The position numbers and the translations under genes were made by a program. Under the pieces are notes generated by a model. It searched no databases. It saw only the letters and a list, made by a program, of their open reading frames with translations, and was not told the origin of the DNA. Below are positions 19,976 through 28,914 of a stretch of DNA of 64,000 nt, piece by piece. The stretch lies in the NCBI RefSeq assembly GCF_000236905.1, contig NC_016528.1, positions 630,001 through 694,000 on the forward strand. The letters run 5' to 3'. This DNA comes from Tetrapisispora phaffii CBS 4417 (lineage: Eukaryota > Ascomycota > Saccharomycetes > Saccharomycetales > Saccharomycetaceae). Positions within the stretch are counted from its first letter, which is position 1. Each line of letters begins with the position of its first letter.

Positions 19976-20220
19976 CTAGTGCTTTTTATTTATAAAATTA
20001 TTTTACTTTGAATTGGAGTATGAGTTATAGACTTTAACACGTTGCAAATTACTCGTTCCCAATATACATATATATGTATATTGTAGTTAACAAATATATA
20101 TAAGCATTAATACCTTGATTCCAATACAGGCTCTCTGCTTGGGTCCCCTCTTAACTTATTAGAGCCAAAATTATATATACATATATACACTATTTCATCG
20201 TCAATAACGATTTTACAATG

Positions 20221-20228
20221 CACGTGAC
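20221..20228 (-). promoter_or_regulatory. Cbf1-type box (CACGTGAC on the plus strand)
   Basis: Exact RTCACRTG match on the minus strand, about 245 bases upstream of SEC17. Confidence 0.45.
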
Positions 20229-20354
20229 AGCAAATGCCAACAACGTGACACACAAACATTGACAACCCTATAACCCTGCCATTACCCTAAACGCAATAAA
20301 GCGAACCCCGATCCATTTTTGTGTTTTTGTGTCTTTCTCTCCCAACTCAATTTT

Positions 20355-20361
20355 TGACTCA
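20355..20361 (+). promoter_or_regulatory. Gcn4 site TGACTCA
   Basis: Exact Gcn4 consensus, about 700 bases upstream of CPA2. A second exact copy is at 20480-20486. CPA2 is a known general-amino-acid-control gene in S. cerevisiae. Confidence 0.6.
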
Positions 20362-20479
20362 TTCTTCTGTTTTTGTGTTTTTCACACAGTTTTTGGTGAC
20401 AATACCGTAGATCTGCACACCCAGACACCGCATGCCGCTTGTGTGCGTAATTGTCGCAACTTTGTATTTTTGACCATTC

Positions 20480-20486
20480 TGACTCA
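20480..20486 (+). promoter_or_regulatory. Gcn4 site TGACTCA, second copy
   Basis: Exact consensus, about 575 bases upstream of CPA2 and 125 bases from the first copy. Confidence 0.6.
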
Positions 20487-20893
20487 TAATAAAGGTATGA
20501 TTTATAACAGTATCATGGATATATAATTGCACATTTTATACAATGGAGGAATATTTTAAAAGTACAATGTTTTAAACTACTGTACAATTTGTATATCATT
20601 GTATTTTAGATGGAGGGGCTCTTCTAACTGCGACTAGAATGGTTTGTTTCGTAATTTGTAGGTAAATGTGTAGATAGTTATAGTCATAATGACATTTTAT
20701 TACATTGCATAGTCAAGAACCAAATGTAACTTCTCATCACCATTGAAGAAAAAAACAACATAATTTGGACTCAATATCATATTAGAATCTTCTCATTACC
20801 AGACAATCTTATATAAAGGGTCTTGAATTTGCAGTTGATTAAAATAAGCATTAACTATCTTATCTCTTATTCATACTTACATCATAATATATA

Positions 20894-20944
20894 NNNNNNN
20901 NNNNNNNNNNNNNNNNNNNNNNNNNNNNNNNNNNNNNNNNNNNN
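20894..20944. other. Assembly gap (51 N)
   Basis: A run of unknown bases in the proximal CPA2 promoter, ending 116 bases before the start codon. True length is unknown. Confidence 0.99.
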
Positions 20945-21060
20945 AGCAGCATCTATTCAAAGTGTTATACTGCACAGTACTTTATAAAATATAACATCAA
21001 ATAATACTTTACCTTCATTCCTTATTGTATTATTAAAAAAAAGAAATATTATTTAACACT

Positions 21061-24000
21061 ATGTCAATTTACAAAAATACACAACCAACTGTCTCCATAT
21101 ACAACTCCGAATGTTATAATCCACAACTTTTGCATGATATCAAATCTGTTTTGATTATCGGATCAGGCGGTTTATCTATTGGTCAAGCTGGTGAATTTGA
21201 TTATTCGGGTTCACAAGCTATTAAAGCTATAAAGGACTCAAATTCAAACATTAACATCATCCTAATAAATCCAAACATTGCAACTAATCAAACTTCTCAT
21301 TCTTTAGCTGACAGGGTTTACTATTTGCCAGTCACTCCAGAATATATTACCTACATTATCGAAAAGGAAAGACCAGATTCCATTTTATTGACTTTTGGTG
21401 GTCAAACAGGATTAAATTGTGGTATTTCATTAAAGGAGAATGGTATCTTAGATAAGTATAACGTTAAGGTTTTAGGTACACCAATTAAAACTTTGGTCAC
21501 TTCTGAAGACAGAGATTTATTTGCTAAGGCATTGAATGAAATCAATATTCCAATTGCTGAATCAATAGCTTGTGACAATATTGATGATGTCATTGCATCT
21601 GCTAATAAAATTGGTTATCCGGTGATTATCAGATCTGCCTATGCATTAGGTGGTTTAGGATCTGGTTTTGCTAATAATGATACTGAATTAAAAAATTTGG
21701 CTTCACAATCTCTAGCTTTAGCCCCACAAGTTTTAGTGGAAAAATCGATGAAAGGTTGGAAAGAAATTGAATATGAAGTCGTTAGGGATCACGTAGGAAA
21801 TTGTATCACCGTCTGTAACATGGAAAATTTTGATCCATTAGGTGTCCACACTGGTGATTCGATCGTTTTTGCTCCTTCTCAGACTTTATCGGATGAAGAA
21901 TTCCATATGTTAAGAACCGCTGCGATTAAGATTATCAACCACTTAGGTGTTATTGGTGAATGTAATGTCCAATATGCTCTACAACCGGATGGTTTAGAAT
22001 ATAAAGTCATTGAGGTGAATGCAAGATTATCTCGTTCTTCTGCTTTAGCTTCAAAGGCAACTGGTTATCCATTAGCGTACACAGCTGCAAAAATTGCATT
22101 AGGATATACTTTACCGGAATTACCAAACCCAATTACTACTACTACTGTCGCCAATTTTGAACCTGCTCTGGACTATATTGTCGCTAAAATTCCGAAATGG
22201 GATCTATCAAAGTTTCAATATGTAAACAGAGATATCGGCTCAGCGATGAAATCTGTTGGCGAAGTCATGGCCATTGGTAGATGTTATGAAGAAGCTTTCC
22301 AAAAAGCTATCAGACAAGTTGATCCATCATTATTAGGTTTCCAAGGTTCCGATGAGTTTGAAGACCTTGACGAAGCATTAAAAACTCCTACTGACAGAAG
22401 ATTATTAGCAATTGGCCAAGCTTTGATTGTTGAAAACTACACCGTTGAAAGAGTCCATGAATTGACAAAAATCGATAAATGGTTTTTACACAAGTGTAGT
22501 AACATTGTTGATATTTACAAATATCTTGCTCAAGTTAAGGACATTACTCAATTATCATACAAATTATTATTAAAGGCCAAGAAATTAGGATTTTCTGATA
22601 AACAAATTGCTAAGTCCATTAACATCGAGGAACAATTAATCGATGAACTACAAATCAGAGAATTAAGGAAGTCTAAAGGAATCATACCATTCGTTAAGAG
22701 AATTGACACATTAGCTGCTGAATTTCCTGCCGACACTAACTACTTATACATAACTTACAATGCAACCAAAAGCGACATTGAATTCAATGATAATGGTGTT
22801 TTAGTTTTAGGTTCAGGTGTTTATAGAATTGGTTCGTCGGTGGAATTTGATTGGTGTGCTGTTAATGCAGCAAAGAGCTTAAGAGAACAAGGAAAGAAAA
22901 CAGTGATGATTAATTACAATCCAGAAACCGTATCTACTGACTTTGATGAAGTTGATAGATTATATTTTGAAGAATTATCATTAGAAAGAGTTATGGACAT
23001 TTATGATTTAGAACACTCGGAAGGGTGTATTATTTCTGTGGGAGGTCAATTACCACAAAATATTGCTTTGAAATTATTTGAAAATGGTTATAAAACTCTA
23101 GGTACTAGTCCAGTAGATATTGATAATGCTGAAAATAGACATAAATTTTCATCAATTCTAGATTCAATCCAAGTTGGTCAACCTGAATGGAGTGAAAATT
23201 CTACCCTTGAAAGCGCTGAAGAGTTCTGTAATAAAGTTGGATATCCCGTATTAATTCGTCCATCGTATGTGTTATCAGGTGCCGCCATGTCTGTTGTTAA
23301 TTCCGAAGAAGAATTAGATAAGAAATTAACATTAGCCTCTGACATATCACCAGATCATCCTGTTGTCATTTCAAAGTTTATCGAAGGTGCTCAAGAAATT
23401 GATGTTGATGCCGTTGCTCATAATGGCTCTGTATTAGTACATGCGATTTCTGAACATATTGAAAATGCTGGTGTCCATTCTGGAGATGCCTCTCTAGTTT
23501 TACCTCCACAACAAATCTCTTCTGCTATTAAAACCGAATTACTAAGTATTGCCAAAAAAGTAGCTAAAGCTTGGAATATCACAGGTCCTTTTAACATGCA
23601 AATTATAAATGATGGTATTGGACCATTGAAGGTTATCGAGTGTAATATTAGAGCTTCAAGATCATTCCCGTTCGTTTCCAAGGTTCTAGGTGTTAATTTT
23701 ATTGATATTGCAGTCAAAGCATTTTTAAGTAAACATGTTCCTGAACCAGTTGATTTAATGTCAAAAGAATATAACTACGTTGCTACCAAAGTTCCTCAAT
23801 TTTCATTTACTAGATTAGCTGGTGCTGATCCATTTTTAGGTGTTGAAATGGCCTCCACCGGTGAAGTTGCTTCCTTTGGTGCGAATCTAATTGAAAGTTA
23901 TTGGACAGCTATTCAGAGTACTAGTAACTTTAAGGTTCCTTTACCTCCAAGTGGTATCTTAGTCGGTGGTGATTTAACCAAAAACTACATCAAGAACGTT

Positions 24001-24399
24001 GTGAAGACTATCGACACCTTAGGGTTTAAAATATATGTTCCAAACCAAAGTACCTATGATTATTTGACTTCCGAAAAAGAGATCCAATCTGAAATAATTA
24101 TTGCAGAGATTCCAGCAGACAAGAGTAAATTAAGAAAGTACTTCCAACAGTTAGACATTCAAACTGTATTCAATCTAGCATCGAAGAAGGCTGAAGATAC
24201 CCTTGATGAAAATTACATTATGAGAAGAAGTGCTATTGATTTTGCAATTCCTCTATTCAATGAACATGAAACATCTTTACTATTCGCAAAATGTTTGCAA
24301 AAGAAAGTCGATGAAAAGATCAAGATATTAAACTCCAACGATGTTGTCATTCCACCAGAAGTCCATTCTTGGGATGAAGTGCTAGGCTTCAAAGCTTAA
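21061..24399 (+). CDS. CPA2: Carbamoyl-phosphate synthase (arginine-specific) large subunit
   Basis: Makes carbamoyl phosphate from bicarbonate, two ATP and ammonia passed from the Cpa1 glutaminase; first step toward citrulline and arginine, in the cytosol. The 1112 residues match S. cerevisiae (1118). The two homologous halves each have a carboxyphosphate/carbamate ATP-grasp unit. The first begins LIIGSGGLSIGQAGEFDYSG and the second LVLGSGVYRIGSSVEFDWC. The C-terminal MGS-like domain (from about residue 970) is present without the multidomain URA2 fusion, which marks the arginine-specific enzyme. Two Gcn4 sites upstream fit general amino acid control. The proximal promoter is partly hidden by the gap. 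Confidence 0.97.
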   Translation: MSIYKNTQPTVSIYNSECYNPQLLHDIKSVLIIGSGGLSIGQAGEFDYSGSQAIKAIKDSNSNINIILINPNIATNQTSHSLADRVYYLPVTPEYITYIIEKERPDSILLTFGGQTGLNCGISLKENGILDKYNVKVLGTPIKTLVTSEDRDLFAKALNEINIPIAESIACDNIDDVIASANKIGYPVIIRSAYALGGLGSGFANNDTELKNLASQSLALAPQVLVEKSMKGWKEIEYEVVRDHVGNCITVCNMENFDPLGVHTGDSIVFAPSQTLSDEEFHMLRTAAIKIINHLGVIGECNVQYALQPDGLEYKVIEVNARLSRSSALASKATGYPLAYTAAKIALGYTLPELPNPITTTTVANFEPALDYIVAKIPKWDLSKFQYVNRDIGSAMKSVGEVMAIGRCYEEAFQKAIRQVDPSLLGFQGSDEFEDLDEALKTPTDRRLLAIGQALIVENYTVERVHELTKIDKWFLHKCSNIVDIYKYLAQVKDITQLSYKLLLKAKKLGFSDKQIAKSINIEEQLIDELQIRELRKSKGIIPFVKRIDTLAAEFPADTNYLYITYNATKSDIEFNDNGVLVLGSGVYRIGSSVEFDWCAVNAAKSLREQGKKTVMINYNPETVSTDFDEVDRLYFEELSLERVMDIYDLEHSEGCIISVGGQLPQNIALKLFENGYKTLGTSPVDIDNAENRHKFSSILDSIQVGQPEWSENSTLESAEEFCNKVGYPVLIRPSYVLSGAAMSVVNSEEELDKKLTLASDISPDHPVVISKFIEGAQEIDVDAVAHNGSVLVHAISEHIENAGVHSGDASLVLPPQQISSAIKTELLSIAKKVAKAWNITGPFNMQIINDGIGPLKVIECNIRASRSFPFVSKVLGVNFIDIAVKAFLSKHVPEPVDLMSKEYNYVATKVPQFSFTRLAGADPFLGVEMASTGEVASFGANLIESYWTAIQSTSNFKVPLPPSGILVGGDLTKNYIKNVVKTIDTLGFKIYVPNQSTYDYLTSEKEIQSEIIIAEIPADKSKLRKYFQQLDIQTVFNLASKKAEDTLDENYIMRRSAIDFAIPLFNEHETSLLFAKCLQKKVDEKIKILNSNDVVIPPEVHSWDEVLGFKA

Positions 24400-24671
24400 T
24401 AAATAAAAATGTTAATAACATATATCTGTATATATATATAACTCTATATCATAAATTGCACTGTCATTTTGAAATATTTTGTAATGTCTTAAGGTTCACA
24501 CAGGGTAACCACCACATTTCCATCACTGAAAAATCGAAATTAGGAAACGTCTAAATAATTTTTATATAAATTAAGTGATACAACTGGTTATATTGTTTTA
24601 TAACATGATGAGCATATCCAATGAACGTTCTCGTCAACTGAATATAATTATTGTGAGAGCAGTAACCAGTC

Positions 24672-24968
24672 ATGAACGATGCCGAAGACCCATATGATTG
24701 GTATTACCATAACCAGAAAGAGAACAAGCCGGAAAATGAACTGAAAAAAACCATCAACGATTTGAATTCAGCGTCTGCACAAGAAACCTACCAAAGAAGT
24801 CTACCTAAAGAGGTGTACCCTGAACTAAAACCAATTCCGAATAATACGGCTAGCGCGAATGGTGTGAGAAGGCAGATCGAAGCCTATGATGTTGAAAAGG
24901 AAGATAAAACGAGCAAGAAGAGAAACGCCATTAGAACGCGCTTACAAGTAATTAATCCACCCAGATAG
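24672..24968 (+). CDS. Small conserved-looking hydrophilic protein, not identified
   Basis: A 98-residue frame with ATG 272 bases after CPA2. It is very charged, has no membrane segment or signal peptide, starts MNDAEDPYDWYYH and ends with a basic segment (KKRNAIRTRLQVINPPR). Codon use resembles neighbouring genes, and the protein-like composition and Pro/Tyr motifs (PKEVYPELKPIP) suggest a real gene. I do not recognise the family. S. cerevisiae has small annotated genes near CPA2 (YJR108W and YJR107C-A), but I cannot match the sequence to either. Chance remains possible at this length. Confidence 0.5.
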   Translation: MNDAEDPYDWYYHNQKENKPENELKKTINDLNSASAQETYQRSLPKEVYPELKPIPNNTASANGVRRQIEAYDVEKEDKTSKKRNAIRTRLQVINPPR

Positions 24969-27331
24969 ATGATAGAAACCCAATTGAACGGATTTTTTGC
25001 ATGCAATACTACTGCTAAAAGCCAGCATGTTAATATCCCGTTCAAGTAACGTATAGGTCAAGATATATAGTTGTATAGCAAGTAATCTATGAACCAATCA
25101 AGTTTATAAAACAACATTGTAAAGGAACACACATCTGTGTGAGTGCGATGAAACTTATTTCCATTTTATAAGATAAAACCGGAGTTTTCCTAACGTGCCG
25201 AGATATTTTTTCACAAATGATTATAACCTCATTCGAACCCGTAACGCAATTTTCCATGTTACAATTATTCAATCCACCTGGCGGTCTAAACTGGAGAAAG
25301 AGACGTCCCAAACGGGGGCCAAACTTGTGAATTCTTGGTCCAGATCTGACGAAGCATCCCAAATCTGTTACAATGCAGAACACACCACGCACGGACAAGC
25401 TGAAGTGACAGACCAACCATGTAAATTTCTTTCATAGGTTGTTGAAGTTTCGAAGTTTGGGAATGTCCAGTGGGTGGTTTGATCCTACTGACACAGACTG
25501 TTCCGGAAATAGCCGAGGAAACCTGACATTTTTGGCCGCAACTAAGTTCGCTTTTTTATTTCTTCTGCGTGAGTCTACTGCATATCTCCACATGATCACA
25601 CATAGATGATCCGGCAATATACCCAATATCGGTAACGTGCGATCTTTCCCGTTTTCGATATGTGGCCGTGATACTAGCCGAGTTCAGTATCGTTTGCGCT
25701 CTCGCGGCACCCGAGGTAATTCACCTAGAGCAAGCTGCTGTTCCGAGAAGAGGCAACACCGGTATACGTTTGCCCAGCCCCTGCGTCTGGCACGCACCGA
25801 TCACAAATTGAAAACGGCCGCTCTGATCTTGCCCCTCTTCTTCTGTACTGGCGAAATACTGCGTGCTTTGGCTTTCTTCGACCGAGCGAATCGGGGCTGC
25901 AGATCTCAATTGCAATTTGGAGCCGTGCAACAAAATAGTAAAAATCGGAATTTCAGATCAAAAGAGGCAACATACGCACACACTTCCATCACATTAACGC
26001 GTGCAAATTACACTCACTTTCTCTTTTTCTATTTCTTTTTGTGCATTTCTGATTATTATTCTTTGGCTGAGATGCTTTACGAGACAAGACCGTGTACCGA
26101 GAACCGAGAAAAAAAACAGTGCGGGACGCGGTGACGTGGTATTTGTCTGCGTGTCTTCCGATCCCACCCATTGCGTTGGAAAAAAGAAATAACTGCGATC
26201 TTCAACTTCCTAAAACGGCCGATCAACATCGCGAAAGGAGTTCCACTTGCTGCGCCTGTTTTATGTGTTGCTGATGGACGGACCAGTGCACACAACATCT
26301 ATCAGTTTGGAAAACCAACACATCAACTGCTCTCTTTCTCTGTCTTTTTCTTCTTTATGGGACAAAACACTGCACCATATTGTCTTTCTGCTACACTAAA
26401 CGCACTAGTTCAGCTGCATCAGGCAAAGTAAGCATAAGCGCTTCGAAAGATGCCTGCAAGGAGTTCTATTAGAGTTGCCCATTCTCGCCACCAGCACAAA
26501 CTAACCAACACCCGTAGTGTGTTTCGAAACGACCACCGTTATTCCAGACATCATTGCATGCGTGCGAGTTACACTCAGTCAGTCTCTCAATCAGCTATAG
26601 TATGTTCGCGGTTCGCAGTTCGCAGCCATGTCTATCTAGCCCTCTCTCGCTGCCTGTAACATTAAGTAATAGTGAAATACTCATTATTATACCGACGATG
26701 GAAATGGACCCTGCCTGCCACTGTTTCTCAATCATTAATTAAGTATTTCGAAAAACAACAACATACAACATAAGATAATCAAGCTTAACGTTTCGTTTTA
26801 CGACATATGTAGTAGGCAGGAACAATACCAAGCTGGCTAACATCAATTCTTTCTGCTTGCTGATTCTCTGTCTCGATCGAATTCATTTATCTTAACCTGT
26901 CTATACGAAATAATTAACTTTATTATACTCCATCAATTAACTATCCCAATCGTCCTCGCTTTCTCTCCATATTTTTTTGCAGTTTTTTTTCAACACTCAA
27001 CGTCGTTATTCTCTAAATGCTACCCATCTTGTTGAAAATGTATCGATATCTGGTGGGATCGAGATATGTGCCTCTATCTTTCACTACGCACCCAGACACA
27101 TTGTCACCGTATCACTCAACTTGTGCTTATATACTCACTCGCATTCACACATATATATATAGATATAAAAGTTTAATCACAATTGAATTTCCTGATTCAT
27201 ATCGTTTCTCAGTTTTACCAGGATAGTCTTTTCTGCTTCTTATTTCTTGATGGTTTGCTAATAGTCATTGTGCTCCCCTGCTTTGAATAAAGAATAATCT
27301 GAGAAGCTTGGTCAATCAGTTCGGTAGAATA
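24969..27331. promoter_or_regulatory. 2.4-kb GPA2 upstream region with a GC-rich core and no gene
   Basis: The longest spacer in the window. From about 25200 to 26700 the GC content rises to near half by eye, against about one third around it. Open frames here are short and mutually overlapping on both strands with no recognisable protein features. A heptamer GTTCGCR is repeated three times in tandem at 26604-26624. A TATA-like run lies at 27150-27170, about 165 bases before GPA2. Many shared S. cerevisiae neighbours (for example RPN3, PIN4, YJR107W) are absent here. Confidence 0.55.
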
Positions 27332-28669
27332 ATGGGTGTATGTGGTTCTAAAGAAAGTGCCGATGCGCATAAAGGGTCTAACAACAATGAAGCTGCCAAT
27401 GTTGCTAAGAGCAAACCGACTGATTCAAATTCTCCAAATGTAACAATAAGAACAAAAAATAAAAATAACAACAATTCGCAAGATGTTCCTTCGCATCCAA
27501 GTGCAAATTCAAACGTAAATAAATCTTCAAATGCAGTGGATAGTAAAAATAGTAGCACCGAGGATATCAGTGATGGATTGAATACTGACATGGAAAACGC
27601 TGATTTATCTTTGACTAACTCTAAGACAGATGCTACTTTGTCAAATGAAAAACATATACCAAAAGTCTTACTATTGGGTACTGGTGAAAGTGGTAAGTCC
27701 ACCGTCTTTACACAACTAAGAATTATCACCAACAATAAATTTGACGAATCAGAAAGATTATCATATAGAAATTCCATTCATGAAAATATCCTGGAGATTG
27801 GCGAAGATCTAATTAGTGGGAGAAGACATTTCAATATAACGATTACAGAAGATGAAGAGAAAGAATATCTAATATCGGAAAAGGATTTAGATTTTTTTGT
27901 AAAAGAATCTTATGAACTCAGATGTCATAACAAAATGGCAGAGCTTGAGCAATTTCCAGAACATCTAGTAAATATCTTGACAAAATTATCACAGCTTCCA
28001 AGTACAAAGGATTTATTAGATGATTATGAAAAGATATCACAGATATATTTAATGGATTCAATAAGATATTTTATTGAAAATTTACCAAGAATTGCAAAAG
28101 CAAACTATTCTCCTTCGGATCAAGATATTATTCGCTCAAGAAGTAAAACATCGGGTATTCATGATGCATATATTAACATTGGAAATAACTCTAAAATACA
28201 CGTCTTCGATGTCGGTGGACAAAGGTCAGAACGTAAAAAATGGATTCACTGTTTTAATAATGTAACGGTGGTCATATTTTGCGTGTCATTGTCAGAATAT
28301 GATCAATTTTTAATCGAAGATAAATCACAAAGTAGGTTCCATGAAAGTTTGGTATTATTCGAAAATATTGTTAATAGTAGATGGTTCTCAAGAACATCGG
28401 TTGTTTTATTTTTAAATAAAATAGATTTATTCGTTGAAAAATTGAAGAAAGTTCCTTTAGAGAAATATTTTCCGGACTATACAGGAGGTCAAGATATTAA
28501 TAAAGCAGCAAAATATATTCTATGGAGATTCTTTCAATTAAACAGAGCCAATTTAAACATTTATCCACATATAACACAAGCAACAGACACATCAAATATT
28601 AAAGTATTATTCTCTGCAGTTAAAGAAACAATTCTGCAGAATAATTTAAAAGATTCAGGTGTGCTGTAG
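27332..28669 (+). CDS. GPA2: G-protein alpha subunit Gpa2 (nutrient/cAMP signalling)
   Basis: Heterotrimeric-type G-alpha that couples the glucose receptor Gpr1 to adenylate cyclase at the plasma membrane. I start at the ATG at 27332 because MGVCGSKES provides the N-myristoylation glycine and a palmitoylation cysteine; a TTG-initiated extension eight codons upstream would destroy this. The result is 445 residues against 449 in S. cerevisiae. A long Asn/Ser-rich N-terminal extension (to about residue 110) is typical of Gpa2. Then come the P-loop GTGESGKST, switch II DVGGQRSERKKW, NKID, and ATDTSN near the C-terminus LKDSGVL. The match is much closer to Gpa2 than to the pheromone subunit Gpa1. 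Confidence 0.95.
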   Translation: MGVCGSKESADAHKGSNNNEAANVAKSKPTDSNSPNVTIRTKNKNNNNSQDVPSHPSANSNVNKSSNAVDSKNSSTEDISDGLNTDMENADLSLTNSKTDATLSNEKHIPKVLLLGTGESGKSTVFTQLRIITNNKFDESERLSYRNSIHENILEIGEDLISGRRHFNITITEDEEKEYLISEKDLDFFVKESYELRCHNKMAELEQFPEHLVNILTKLSQLPSTKDLLDDYEKISQIYLMDSIRYFIENLPRIAKANYSPSDQDIIRSRSKTSGIHDAYINIGNNSKIHVFDVGGQRSERKKWIHCFNNVTVVIFCVSLSEYDQFLIEDKSQSRFHESLVLFENIVNSRWFSRTSVVLFLNKIDLFVEKLKKVPLEKYFPDYTGGQDINKAAKYILWRFFQLNRANLNIYPHITQATDTSNIKVLFSAVKETILQNNLKDSGVL

Positions 28670-28914
28670 AAATTATAATTTATAAGATGCTACATAACAT
28701 ATCCCCTTATAATTGCATTATCTTAAAGCATATTTCAAAAGGGTGCAATCCCACCCAAATAAGAAGGTAAATAATCAAATAAAAGTAAATTGAAATAACA
28801 AATTTATATTAACTATATATTGCAGATCATATTAGTAAAAAATGTAAGTTAATAATATCCATTACATGCTTGTTCAATTAAGAAGAATTAATTATACAAA
28901 ATGAAAGGCTTTTT

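Larger units (their letters stand above)
19976..21060. promoter_or_regulatory. Divergent SEC17/CPA2 intergenic region
   Basis: A 1.1-kb spacer interrupted by an assembly gap. It carries a perfect 22-bp AT palindrome at 20061-20082, a Cbf1-type box and two Gcn4 sites. A short open frame around 20329-20526 has no recognisable homology and is probably chance. Confidence 0.65.

Noticed and set aside
20130..20228. Possible centromere: CDEI-like CACGTGAC next to AT-rich DNA
   Set aside because: No CDEIII element at the expected distance; better read as a Cbf1 promoter site.
25225..25245. Possible tRNA B box (GGTTCGAAT on the minus strand)
   Set aside because: The T-stem closing C61 is G, and no A box or acceptor stem is found at the right distance.
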